Source: Micromonospora zingiberis (GTDB lineage: Bacteria > Actinomycetota > Actinomycetes > Mycobacteriales > Micromonosporaceae). Taken from it: a stretch of DNA of 64,000 nucleotides. The DNA lies in the NCBI RefSeq assembly GCF_004331455.1, contig NZ_SJJR01000003.1, forward strand, positions 62,001-126,000, read 5' to 3'. Below, one piece after another: positions 7,645 to 15,900 of this stretch. Each line of letters begins with the position of its first letter. The first letter of the stretch is position 1. The notes under the pieces are model-generated. The model was not told where the DNA came from. It saw only the letters and a list, made by a program, of their open reading frames with translations, and searched no databases. The position numbers and the translations under genes are program-made.

Positions 7645-8793
7645 TCAGGAGCGGCTGATCGCCGCTGCGATCGTCCGTAGCCCGTCGACGTCGTGCACGT
7701 CGGCGGGCTGCGCCGTCACCGACACGGTCGGGACCTGCGGGAACTCGTCGGTGAACCGGGCGGCCACCTGCTGCTCGCGTACCGACTGCTCGGCCAGGGC
7801 GGCGTGCGCGAGCAGCACCTCGACGGTGCCCTCGTGGCCGCCGGCCGACCGCAGCCGCTCAGCGGCGGCCCGACTCTCCTGGGCGCCCAACTCCGGCACC
7901 GCCGGACGGTGTACCCGGTTGAGCACCAGGCCCACCAGCGGCATCTTCTCCTGACGCAGCCGCCCGGCGAAGTAGGCGGCCTCCCGCACCGCGTCCGGCT
8001 CGGGCGCCGCGACCAGCACGAACGCCGTCTCCCCCGCCTGCAGGATGCGGTACGTCTGCTCCGCGCGCTGCCGAAAGCCACCGAACATCGAGTCGAGCGC
8101 GGCGACGAAGCCGGACAGGTCCGTCAGCAACTGCGCGCCGAGCACCTTCTGCACCACCCGGGAGAACATCCCGAAGGACGCCGTGACGAGGCTGAACATG
8201 CTGCGGCCCCCGGTGCGCGCCGGAGCGAGCAGCAGGCGCAGCATCCGCCCGTCGAGGAAGCGGGACAGCCGGGCCGGTGCGTCGAGGAAGTCCAGCGCCG
8301 AACGGGACGGTGGCGTGTCCACCACGATCAGATCCCACTCGCCCCGGGCGTGCAGCTGACCCAGCTTCTCCATGGCCATGTATTCCTGCGTGCCGGAGAA
8401 GGTGGAACTCATCGCCTGGTAGAAGGGGTTCGCAAAGATCTCCGCCGCCTTCGCCGGGTCGGTGTGCGCGAGCACCACGTCGTCGAAGGTGCGCTTCATG
8501 TCCAGCATCATGGCGTGCAACTCGCCGCCGCTGGCCTCGACGTCGATCCCCTTGACCTGCCGGGGGGTGTTGTCCAGCTCGGTCAGGCCGAGCGACTGGG
8601 CCAGCCGGCGGGCCGGGTCGATGGTGAGCACCACCGTCCGGCGGCCGTGCTGTTCGGCCGCGCGCAGCGCGAGCGCCGCGGCCGTGGTGGTCTTGCCCAC
8701 CCCGCCCGCCCCGCAGCAGACCACGATCCGTACGCCCGGGTCGGCCAGGATCTGGTCGACGTCCAGCGGCGGCGTGGCGTTGTCGGAAGGCAC
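7645..8793 (-). CDS. ArsA-like P-loop ATPase (Rv3680-type)
   Basis: A 382-residue ATPase of the ArsA/GET3 anion-pump family. The deviant Walker A CGAGGVGKTTT sits near residue 30, LTIDPARRLAQSLGL (switch-like) near 60, and WDLIVVDTPPSR (Walker B with signature DTPP) near 155. Such proteins are cytosolic homodimers or heterodimers driving export or membrane targeting; the M. tuberculosis pair (Rv3679/Rv3680) has been linked to export and stress tolerance. The GTG at 8793 is preferred to TTG 8814 because a TACGCT -10 lies 6 nt upstream. It lies just downstream of a second ArsA-like gene. Confidence 0.85.
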   Translation of the reverse strand: MPSDNATPPLDVDQILADPGVRIVVCCGAGGVGKTTTAAALALRAAEQHGRRTVVLTIDPARRLAQSLGLTELDNTPRQVKGIDVEASGGELHAMMLDMKRTFDDVVLAHTDPAKAAEIFANPFYQAMSSTFSGTQEYMAMEKLGQLHARGEWDLIVVDTPPSRSALDFLDAPARLSRFLDGRMLRLLLAPARTGGRSMFSLVTASFGMFSRVVQKVLGAQLLTDLSGFVAALDSMFGGFRQRAEQTYRILQAGETAFVLVAAPEPDAVREAAYFAGRLRQEKMPLVGLVLNRVHRPAVPELGAQESRAAAERLRSAGGHEGTVEVLLAHAALAEQSVREQQVAARFTDEFPQVPTVSVTAQPADVHDVDGLRTIAAAISRS

Positions 8794-8799
8794 CAATCG

Positions 8800-8805
8800 A
8801 GCGTA
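8800..8805 (-). promoter_or_regulatory. -10 hexamer TACGCT deciding the ATPase start
   Basis: TACGCT ends 6 nt before the GTG at 8793 on the minus strand. It supports a leaderless mRNA starting at that codon rather than the upstream TTG. Confidence 0.45.
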
Positions 8806-8850
8806 TCGGGCCAACCCCGCCCGCGCGTCAGGCCGACGTCAAGGTGTGAG

Positions 8851-9828
8851 TCAATCGCCGGGCACCAGCGCCGTGGCGAGGGCGTCCAGGGCGGCCCGGT
8901 CCACCCCGCCGGGCAGCAGCGGCAACTCCATCAGCGGTACGCCCAGCTCCGCCAGGTCGCCGCGGAGCGAGTCCTCCAACTCCCGGCGGATCAGCTGGTC
9001 GCGCGCCTCGCCGTGCAGTCCGGCGACGATCCCACGTTCGACCGGCAGCCCGGCGGCGCGCAGCCCGCGGGTCAACTCCGCCTCGGTGACCATCCGGCCG
9101 GCCGGCAGCGGCGGCCGGGCGCCGTTGACGATCACCCGACCCACCCCGAAGCCCAGCGAGGTCAGTTCGTCGATCGCGTCGACCGTCTCCTGTACCGGCA
9201 TCTCTTCGAGCAGGGTCACCACGTGCACGGCCGTCATCGGTGAGCGCAGCAGCGCGGCGACCCCCTCGCTCTGGGTCTTGATCGGGCCGACCTTCGCCAG
9301 CCGCGCGGTCTCGGCGGTCACGTTCAGAAAACGGCCGATCCGACCGGTGGGCGGGGCGTCCAGCACCACCGCGTCGTACACCCGCCGCTGGTCGACCGTG
9401 CGGGTGGTGGCCTCCTTGAGCTTGCCGGTGAGCAGCACGTCACGCAGCCCGGGGGCGATGGTGGTGGCGAAGTCGATCGCGCCGAGTTTGCGGAGCGCCC
9501 GCCCGGCCGCGCCGAGCTTGTAGAACATGTCGAGGTATTCCAGCAGCGCCTCTTCGGCGTCCACCGCCAGCGCGTACACCTCGCCGCCGCCGGGTGCCTC
9601 GGCCAGGTGACGCTCGGCGTACGGCAGCGGCTCGGTGTCGAACAGCTGCGCGATGCCCTGGCGCCCCTCCACCTCGACCAGCAGCGTGCGACGCCCACCG
9701 GCGGCCAGGCCCAGCGCCAGCGCGGCGGCCACGCTGGTCTTGCCCGTGCCGCCCTTGCCGGTCACCACGTGCAGGCGAGCGGGCCAATCGGTGCCGGCCC
9801 GGTCGGCCGGGCGCTGCGTTGCTCCCAC
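8851..9828 (-). CDS. ArsA-like P-loop ATPase (Rv3679-type)
   Basis: A 325-residue partner of the downstream ArsA-like ATPase. Walker A is TGKGGTGKTS near residue 23, the LLVEVEGRQGIAQLF segment follows, and YDAVVLDAPPTGRIGRFL carries Walker B plus the signature DAPPTG near 155. Two adjacent half-pump paralogues suggest a heterodimeric ATPase of the ArsA/Get3 type. GTG 9828 has a TAGGCT -10 hexamer 6 nt upstream, implying a leaderless message. The gap to the next gene is about 58 bp, and that gene seems to have its own -10, so both single and joint transcripts are possible. Confidence 0.86.
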   Translation of the reverse strand: MGATQRPADRAGTDWPARLHVVTGKGGTGKTSVAAALALGLAAGGRRTLLVEVEGRQGIAQLFDTEPLPYAERHLAEAPGGGEVYALAVDAEEALLEYLDMFYKLGAAGRALRKLGAIDFATTIAPGLRDVLLTGKLKEATTRTVDQRRVYDAVVLDAPPTGRIGRFLNVTAETARLAKVGPIKTQSEGVAALLRSPMTAVHVVTLLEEMPVQETVDAIDELTSLGFGVGRVIVNGARPPLPAGRMVTEAELTRGLRAAGLPVERGIVAGLHGEARDQLIRRELEDSLRGDLAELGVPLMELPLLPGGVDRAALDALATALVPGD

Positions 9829-9834
9829 CTGTCG

Positions 9835-9840
9835 AGCCTA
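9835..9840 (-). promoter_or_regulatory. -10 hexamer TAGGCT for a leaderless transcript
   Basis: TAGGCT on the minus strand, 6 nt before GTG 9828. Confidence 0.45.
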
Positions 9841-9854
9841 TCCATCCGGCGAGC

Positions 9855-10436
9855 TCAGGCCACCTCGCAGACCCACCAGCCGGCCTTGCGGATCACGGTG
9901 AAGCGGAGATCCTGGTTAGCGATCTTCTCGTCGGCGGTGGTCACCGTCACCGTGGTGGTGACCGTGGCCCGGTCGCCGGTCTCGTTGTCCACCTTCGGGG
10001 TGTCCCAGCGGAACCTGGGGCTCTGGTGGGCCGACATGTACGCCTCGACCTCGGCGACCTTGGCGCGAATCTTCTGCTGGTCCCGGGCGGCGGTGCACAC
10101 CATGCTGGCCGCCTTCGCCGCGTCCCGCTCCTGGTAGACGGCGGTGAGGAACTCGTCCACCGCCACCGACGGCTCCGGCGCGCCCTCGCCGGACTCGGTG
10201 TTGCGCAACGTCAGGAACGCGGTCACGCCACCACCGGCGCAGAGCAGCAACACGACCCCCAGCGCGAGCGTGGCCACCAGGGCACCGCGCTTGCGGGGCG
10301 GCCTGCCGGCCGGCGAGGAGTACGGCGGGTAACCGGGCGGGGACGGCGGGACGGACGAGCCCATGGCGGCCGGGCCGGACTGGGCCGGCGGCAGGTCCGT
10401 GGGGCCGGTCGGGCCGCTGGCGGGTGGCTGGGTCAT
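9855..10436 (-). CDS. Proline-rich single-pass membrane protein with extracytoplasmic domain
   Basis: A 193-residue protein: a Pro/Gly/Ser-rich cytoplasmic N-terminus (1-50), basic RPPRKRG, one transmembrane helix (about 53-78), and an extracellular alpha/beta domain that resembles the small DUF4878/NTF2-like ectodomains of actinobacterial lipoproteins (EFLTAVYQERDAAKAASMVC near 97, closing GWWVCEV). Two Cys probably form a disulphide. ATG 10436 has GGGGGGA upstream. The protein encoded at 57206 has the same architecture. The function is unknown; the DUF label is a pattern impression, not a search result. Confidence 0.7.
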   Translation of the reverse strand: MTQPPASGPTGPTDLPPAQSGPAAMGSSVPPSPPGYPPYSSPAGRPPRKRGALVATLALGVVLLLCAGGGVTAFLTLRNTESGEGAPEPSVAVDEFLTAVYQERDAAKAASMVCTAARDQQKIRAKVAEVEAYMSAHQSPRFRWDTPKVDNETGDRATVTTTVTVTTADEKIANQDLRFTVIRKAGWWVCEVA

Positions 10437-10763
10437 CGCGTCCCCCCGGTGTGGGCGCGTCGCCGCGTACTGCTGGCGAGCGGTGGGATCGGGCGGCCGG
10501 GCAGGCCGCCCGTCCAGACCGGAAGGGTAGCGGTCCACGGACCGGGTGCGGAGGACCTGGTGTCTCTCACACGAGCGGTGCGATCGGCTTCCCGCTGGTC
10601 GGGTGTCGCAAATGTGACCGAAGGCCATCGGACACGCGCGTCCTGTTGATGGGACCAGCGGGCCGTCCTACGGTCGCTCCGGCACGTCCGGGGCCGGGTC
10701 GGGCGCAAGGGCTCCGGACCGGCGGGCGGCGCCGTGACCAGGTACGACGCCCGGAGGCAGCGC
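10437..10763. other. Divergent intergenic region, 327 bp
   Basis: No gene, hairpin or repeat was recognised. It must contain divergent promoters for the genes at 10436 (-) and 10764 (+), but no clear hexamer pair was found. Confidence 0.3.
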
Positions 10764-11222
10764 ATGCGCGACACGGAAAACACCCCCCGAGCACAGTTCC
10801 CGGCGGGGGTACGCGGGGTCAGCCGGACGGCCGGGGCCGGTTCCTCCGGCCGGCTGCCGGTCAACGAGCGGTCGTACCGGCGTCCCGCCGACCCGGTCGG
10901 CAGCCTGGAATCGGCCGGCGGGCGGGACGAGGAGAGCCCCGGGTACGTGATCCACCTGCCCATTCGGGTGACCGATCTGGCCGCCGCGACCACCCTGGCC
11001 GGTCAGGTGGCCACCTCGCTGAACTTCCTGCCCGAGTTGGACGCCGGTGAGACCGAGGTGTCGACCGCCGACGACCAGAACAACCGGCACCGGGTCTTCT
11101 GCGACCTGCTGCTGCCCGACCGCACCCGCTGCCCCCAGCCCTACGACCATCGGGGGCCCTGCGGGGAACTGCCGACCGCACCAGAGCAGCGTCCCGCATC
11201 CGAACCGGCTGGCGGACCGTAG
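10764..11222 (+). CDS. Hypothetical protein with C-terminal cysteine motif
   Basis: A 152-residue soluble protein of unknown family. A disordered N-terminal third (Arg, Gly, Ser and Pro) is followed by a more structured segment (YVIHLPIRVTDLAAATTLAG) and a C-terminal FCDLLLPDRTRCPQPYDHR stretch with three cysteines and a histidine that could bind metal. ATG 10764 is preferred to an in-frame GTG at 10734 because GGAGG lies 6 nt upstream. It precedes the DUF4177/RidA genes on the same strand with a 44-bp gap that carries a TAGGCT hexamer, so it may be separately transcribed. Confidence 0.6.
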   Translation: MRDTENTPRAQFPAGVRGVSRTAGAGSSGRLPVNERSYRRPADPVGSLESAGGRDEESPGYVIHLPIRVTDLAAATTLAGQVATSLNFLPELDAGETEVSTADDQNNRHRVFCDLLLPDRTRCPQPYDHRGPCGELPTAPEQRPASEPAGGP

Positions 11223-11266
11223 GCTGTGCCCCGAAGTGTCCATGCCACTGAGGGAGCTTTCCACCG

Positions 11267-11422
11267 ATGCAGAAGTGGGAATACGCCACCGTCCCGCTGC
11301 TGGTCCACGCGACCAAGCAGATTCTCGACAACTGGGGCGAGGACGGTTGGGAACTTGTCTCCGTCGTACCGGGGCCGAACCCGGAGCAGCTCGTCGCGTA
11401 CCTGAAGCGGCCGAAGGCATGA
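11267..11422 (+). CDS. DUF4177 small protein (Rv3678A-like)
   Basis: A 51-residue protein beginning MQKWEYATVPLLVHA and containing LDNWGEDGWELVSVVPGP, the hallmark of DUF4177: a strand carrying WEY and a helix-turn with GWELV. Function is unknown. In mycobacteria a protein of the same size sits between whiB4-region genes and the RidA gene, exactly as here. GAGGGAG 11-16 nt upstream is the probable ribosome-binding site, and TAGGCT at 11220-11225 a possible -10. It ends 37 nt before the RidA start. Confidence 0.8.
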   Translation: MQKWEYATVPLLVHATKQILDNWGEDGWELVSVVPGPNPEQLVAYLKRPKA

Positions 11423-11459
11423 GTGGGCGAATCGTCGTACTCAGCATGGGAGCGCCGGC

Positions 11460-11921
11460 ATGAGTAACGGCCCCCACGCCAAGCTGGCGGAACTCGGACT
11501 GGAGCTGCCGGAGGTGGTTCCGCCGGTGGCCAGCTATGTGCCGGCGGTGCAGTCCGGCCAGCACGTGTACGTCTCCGGGCAGTTGCCGATGGCCGAGGGC
11601 AAGCTGCTGGCCACCGGCAAGGTCGGCGCCGGCGTCTCCGCCGAACAGGCCAAGCAACTGGCCCAGCGGTGCGCCCTCAACGCACTCGCCGCGGCCGACG
11701 CGCTGGTCGGGCTGGAGAACGTCGTCAAGATCGTCAAGTTGACCGGCTTCGTCGCGAGCGCACCCGGCTTCACCGGCCAGCCCGCCGTCATCAACGGCGC
11801 CTCGGACCTGCTCGGCGCCGTCTTCGGCGAAGCCGGCCGCCACGCCCGCAGCGCGGTAGGCGTCGCCGAACTCCCCCTCGACGCCCCCGTTGAGGTCGAA
11901 CTCATCATCGAGGTCTCCTGA
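11460..11921 (+). CDS. RidA family protein (Rv3678c-like)
   Basis: A 153-residue RidA/YjgF protein (trimeric chorismate-mutase-like fold). Visible landmarks are YVSGQLPMAEGKLLATGKVG, QAKQLAQRCALNALAA and the C-terminal ARSAVGVAELPLDAPVEVE strand with the family's S-x-V-G-V-xxLPxxAPVE pattern. RidA proteins deaminate reactive enamines and imines; however this subfamily lacks the usual RxxVGV arginine (here ARSAVGV, so the Arg is offset), and the enzymatic activity is uncertain. ATG 11460 has GGGAG 8 nt upstream. It precedes the MBL hydrolase gene, from which a large inverted repeat separates it. Confidence 0.88.
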   Translation: MSNGPHAKLAELGLELPEVVPPVASYVPAVQSGQHVYVSGQLPMAEGKLLATGKVGAGVSAEQAKQLAQRCALNALAAADALVGLENVVKIVKLTGFVASAPGFTGQPAVINGASDLLGAVFGEAGRHARSAVGVAELPLDAPVEVELIIEVS

Positions 11922-11935
11922 CCCCCACGAACTCC

Positions 11936-12011
11936 CCGCGATCTTGCAGTTTTGGTCGGGACGAAGAGCGCTAACGAGGGCGAATCGGGGACCGAAACTG
12001 CAAGATCGCGG
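11936..12011. repeat. Large inverted repeat (CGCGATCTTGCAGTTT family)
   Basis: Two 22-nt arms (11936-11957 and 11990-12011) pair with one mismatch around a 32-nt centre. It follows the RidA stop and ends 19 bp before the next -10 box, so it may serve as a terminator. I recall CGCGATCTTGCAGTTT-type palindromes as common intergenic repeats in Micromonosporaceae; no second copy is in this window. Confidence 0.7.
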
Positions 12012-12030
12012 AGCCGGGTCGGCGGGGTCG

Positions 12031-12036
12031 TACGAT
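12031..12036 (+). promoter_or_regulatory. -10 hexamer TACGAT for a leaderless transcript
   Basis: TACGAT, 7 nt before ATG 12044; there is no Shine-Dalgarno. Confidence 0.45.
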
Positions 12037-12043
12037 CGCAGCC

Positions 12044-12946
12044 ATGGGAGGGCATGTGACGGGGGCGGTGACCGCCCTCGCCAGCGAACTGCCGGAGTGG
12101 GTGACGTTGTTGCGGGCACCCAACCCGGGGCAGATGACGTTGGACGGCACCAATACCTGGCTGCTGCGGGGCCCGGGTGCCCAGTACGGGGTACTCGTCG
12201 ATCCGGGGCCGGACGACGAGGCGCATCTCGCCGCGATCACCGCGCACGGGCCGATCGGTCTGGTGCTGATCACGCACGGACACCCCGACCACACCGAGGC
12301 GGCTCCCCGGCTGAGCGAACTGCTCGGCGGGGTGCCGGTCCGCGCCGTCGACCCCGCACACAGCATCGGCGCCCCGCCGCTACCCAGCACCCGCCCGACC
12401 AGCACCCGACCCGCCAGCACCGGGCCGGAGAGCAGCGGGCCGGAGAGCAGCGGGCCGGAGAGCAGCGAACTGGGCGGTGACGGGCACGGGCTGTCGATCC
12501 GGCTGGTGCCGACGCCGGGGCACACCGCCGACTCGATCTGCCTGCTGGTCGAGCATGACGGCCGGCAGGTGGTGCTGACCGGCGACACCATCCTGGGCCG
12601 GGGCACCACCGTGGTCGCCCATCCGGACGGTCACCTCGGCGACTACCTGGCCAGCCTGGAACTGCTCTCGGCGTACCGGGGGATCCCGGCGTTGCCGGGA
12701 CACGGCCCGGCGCTGGCCGACTGCGGCGCCGCCGCCGACTTCTACCTCGCCCACCGGCGGGCCCGGCTCGACCAGGTCCGGGCGGCGCTCGACGCGGGCG
12801 CGGAAACCGCGGCGGAGGTGGTCGCGAAGGTCTACGCCGACGTGGACCGGTCGCTGTGGTGGGCGGCGGAGTGGTCGGTGCGCGCCCAACTGGAATACCT
12901 GGGTCGGGAATCCGGCGGTGACGCCGTGGGGTTGGACACACCGTGA
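12044..12946 (+). CDS. Metallo-beta-lactamase fold hydrolase (Rv3677c/LACTB2-like)
   Basis: A 300-residue MBL-fold hydrolase: TLDGTNTWLL near residue 32, LITHGHPDHTE near 75 (metal-binding HxHxDH), TPGHTADS near 160, LTGDTILGRG near 182, and PGHGP near 225. The architecture is close to LACTB2/Rv3677c, a family of metal-dependent phosphodiesterases or endoribonucleases; the substrate here is unknown. Residues about 112-142 are a Ser/Thr/Pro/Glu insertion encoded by an imperfect 15-bp tandem repeat, probably a flexible loop. It is leaderless by its -10 position. The stop codon overlaps the GTG of the next gene (GTGA), so the two are translationally coupled. Confidence 0.88.
   Translation: MGGHVTGAVTALASELPEWVTLLRAPNPGQMTLDGTNTWLLRGPGAQYGVLVDPGPDDEAHLAAITAHGPIGLVLITHGHPDHTEAAPRLSELLGGVPVRAVDPAHSIGAPPLPSTRPTSTRPASTGPESSGPESSGPESSELGGDGHGLSIRLVPTPGHTADSICLLVEHDGRQVVLTGDTILGRGTTVVAHPDGHLGDYLASLELLSAYRGIPALPGHGPALADCGAAADFYLAHRRARLDQVRAALDAGAETAAEVVAKVYADVDRSLWWAAEWSVRAQLEYLGRESGGDAVGLDTP
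12420..12467 (+). repeat. 15-bp tandem repeat within the MBL gene
   Basis: The unit GAGAGCAGCGGGCCG occurs as two exact copies plus a third diverged one, preceded by a partial unit. It encodes ESSGP repeats in a surface insertion. Copy number could vary between strains without a frameshift. Confidence 0.75.
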
Positions 12947-15900
12947 CCTGCCCGGTGTGTGGAACCGTCGCCGTACCCGGCGCGCGGTTCTGCCACAACT
13001 GTGGCGCCGCGCTGCCGGCCGCCGCGACCCTGCCGGCCGCCGAACGGCGGGTGGTGACCGTACTCTTCGGCGACCTGTCCGACTTCACCTCCTGGTCGGA
13101 GGATCTCGACCCGGAACGGGTCGGCGCGGTCACCGACCGGGTGTTGGCCGCCCTCGCCGGGGCGGTGAAGACCTTCGGCGGGCACGTCGACAAGCTGACC
13201 GGTGACGGGATCATGGCGGTCTTCGGTGCCCCGGTCGCCCACGAGGACGACGCCGAGCGGGCGGTACGCGCCGCGTTGTCCATGCAGCGGGCGGTGCGCC
13301 GGGTGCTGGACGACGAGCGCGGCGGCGGTGCGCCGCTGGGCCTGCGGGTCGGCTTGAACACCGGCGACGTGATCGCCGGCATCCAGGCCGCCATCGAGTA
13401 CACGGTCATCGGCGACACCGTGAACACCGCCGCCCGGCTGGCCGACGCCGCCGCGGTCGGTGCGGTCTACGCCGGGGCCCGGACCGCCGCGGCCACCCGA
13501 CACGTGGCCAGCTGGCGGGCGCTGCGGCCGTTGCGGCTCAAGGGCAAGCGCGAGCCGGTCGAGGCGTACGAGCTGCTCGGCCTGCTGGACGCGCCGGGCA
13601 CCCGCTCCGGGCTCGGTGACGAGGCACCCTACGTCGGCCGGGAGACCGAGATCGGCCGGGTCGCCGGACGGCTGGCCGAGGTGATCGACCGGGGCGAGCC
13701 ACGGGTGCTGCTGATGACCGCCGAGGCGGGCATCGGCAAGTCCCGGTTCGCCGCCGAGGCGGAACGCCTCGCCGCCGGTTACGACGTGGGCGCCGGACGG
13801 TACGCCGCGCACACCGGGGCCCGGGTGTTGTCGGTACGGTGTGCCGCGTTCGGCGAGCGTCGGCGGCTCGCCCCCCTCGCCGACCTGGTCCGCGCCGCCG
13901 CCGGCCTGCCCAACGACGCGGCCACCGCACTCACCCGACCCGCGGTGGAGGAGCGGCTGCGGCGGCTGGGACAGCGACTCAGCCGGTCCCGCACCGAGCC
14001 CGCCCCGGTCGCCGTCGACCAGTTGCTGGCCCTGCTCGGGTACGCCGAACTGCCGGACGGCACCGACCAGGTCGACTGGAGCAGCACGCCGTCGTCGGCC
14101 GACGCCGACGCCGTGCCCAACGCGGTGGCCGACCTGCTCAGCGCACTCGCCGCCGAGGCGCCGCTGATGGTGGTGGTGGACGACCTGCACGACGCCACGA
14201 GCGAGACGATCCGGGCGTTGGAGGTCACCCTGTCCCGGCTCAACGGTTCGGTCCTGGTGCTGCTGCTCGGGCGACCCGAACTGGTGCGTACCGCCGGAAC
14301 GCTGACCCGGGTCGCGGACGCCGAGGTGCACGCGCTGCCGCCGCTGCGCGGCGCCGACGCGGCCCGGCTGCTCACCAGCTACCTCGGTGGTGGGCGGTTG
14401 CCCCAGGCCGACACCGACCGGCTGCTCGCCACCGCCCAGGGCAATCCCTTCTACCTGGCCGAACTGGTCACCCTGCTGATGGAGCGTGGCGCGCTGACCG
14501 CCGGGCTGGGCAACAGTTGGCGGCTGGCCCCCGGGTCGCTCGGCAGCCGGCTGCTCTCCCGCGACCTCGCGGCGGTGCTCGCGGCTCGGATCGACGCCCT
14601 GCCGCCCGAGGCCCGTGCGGTGCTACGTGACGCGGCGGTGGTCGGCGACACGGTGCCCGACGGTGCGTTGGAGGCGCTGCGGGAGCAGCGCGTGGCCCGG
14701 GACGGCCGGCCGGCCGCGGTGGTCGCCGTCGAGCTGGAACGGGCCGTGGAGGAACTGCTGCAACGCCGGATGCTGCACCGCACCCGGACGGGGTACGCCT
14801 TCGCCACCCCGCTGATGCGGGAGGCCGCCTACTCCGGTGTCAGCAAGGCGGAGTTGGCCGAGCGACATGCGGCGCTGGCTCGCTGGGCCGCCCCGCAGGA
14901 GGGCGCGACGGGCGGGCCGGGTGGCTTCGCCGACGCGGCCCGGGACGACTTCGTGGCCGGCCACGTCGAGCGGGCCACCGCGCTCGCCGACGCGGTCACC
15001 CTGCGCCCGGACGCGCCGGCCCGGGCGGTCGCACCGCTGGGCGTCGCCGCGCTCGGCCGCGCCGCGCGCCGGTCCCTGCAGGAGGGCGAGCCGGCGCTGG
15101 CCGTCGAGTACGCCGAGCGCGCCGCCGAAGTGGCCCGGGGCGAGGTGCCGGGCGGTGACCGGGTGGTCTACGCCCGGGCGTTGCTCCAGGTCGGGCGGGC
15201 CACCGATGCGCTGTCGTACGCCGAGAAGATTGCGGCGAACGCCGGGGACCAGGCGGCGACCCGGATCAGTGCCCTGCTGCTCGCCGGGCAGGCCCAGCAG
15301 GTGATGGGTGACCTGCGGCGGGCGGAGAACTGCTGGCGGGAGGCGTTGCAGGTGGCCACCGTCGCCGACCTGCCCACCCTGCGGGCGTCGGCGATGCGGC
15401 GGCTGGGCATGGCTGACTTCCTCGCCGGCCGGCTGGGCCAGGCGAGTAGTCGACTGGCCGCCTCGTACCAGGTCAGCCTGGCGGCGAAGGACCGTCGCGG
15501 GCAGGCGTGGTCGTTGCAGAACCTGGCCTGGGTGACCACCACCCGGGGAGACTTCGCCGGTACGGACGCCGTCCTCGGCCGGGCCGCCCGACTCTTCGCC
15601 GAACTCAAGGATCCGTACGGCCGGGCGTGGCTGCGCGGCACCACGGCGTTCGCCCGGCTGCTCGCCGGCCGGCTACGGGAGGCGCACCGGCTGGCCCGGA
15701 TCTTCCTGCCGTTCGGTGAGCGGGTCGGCGAGGCGTGGGCGGTGGGCACCCTGCGGGCGGTCGACGCGTACGCCAAGGCGGAACTCGGTGACCTGGCGGA
15801 CGCCGATCGGGAGGCCCGGCGGGCGTACCGGGAATTCGCCGCCGCCTCGGATGACTGGGGGCAGGGCTTCGCCCTGGTCGTACGCGGGGTGGTCGCCCGA

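Noticed and set aside
12832..14331. Long antisense open frame opposite the cyclase gene (about 500 codons)
   Set aside because: High GC makes antisense frames stay open. The sense strand has clear domains, while the antisense product is Gly/Arg/His/Gln-rich with no motif.
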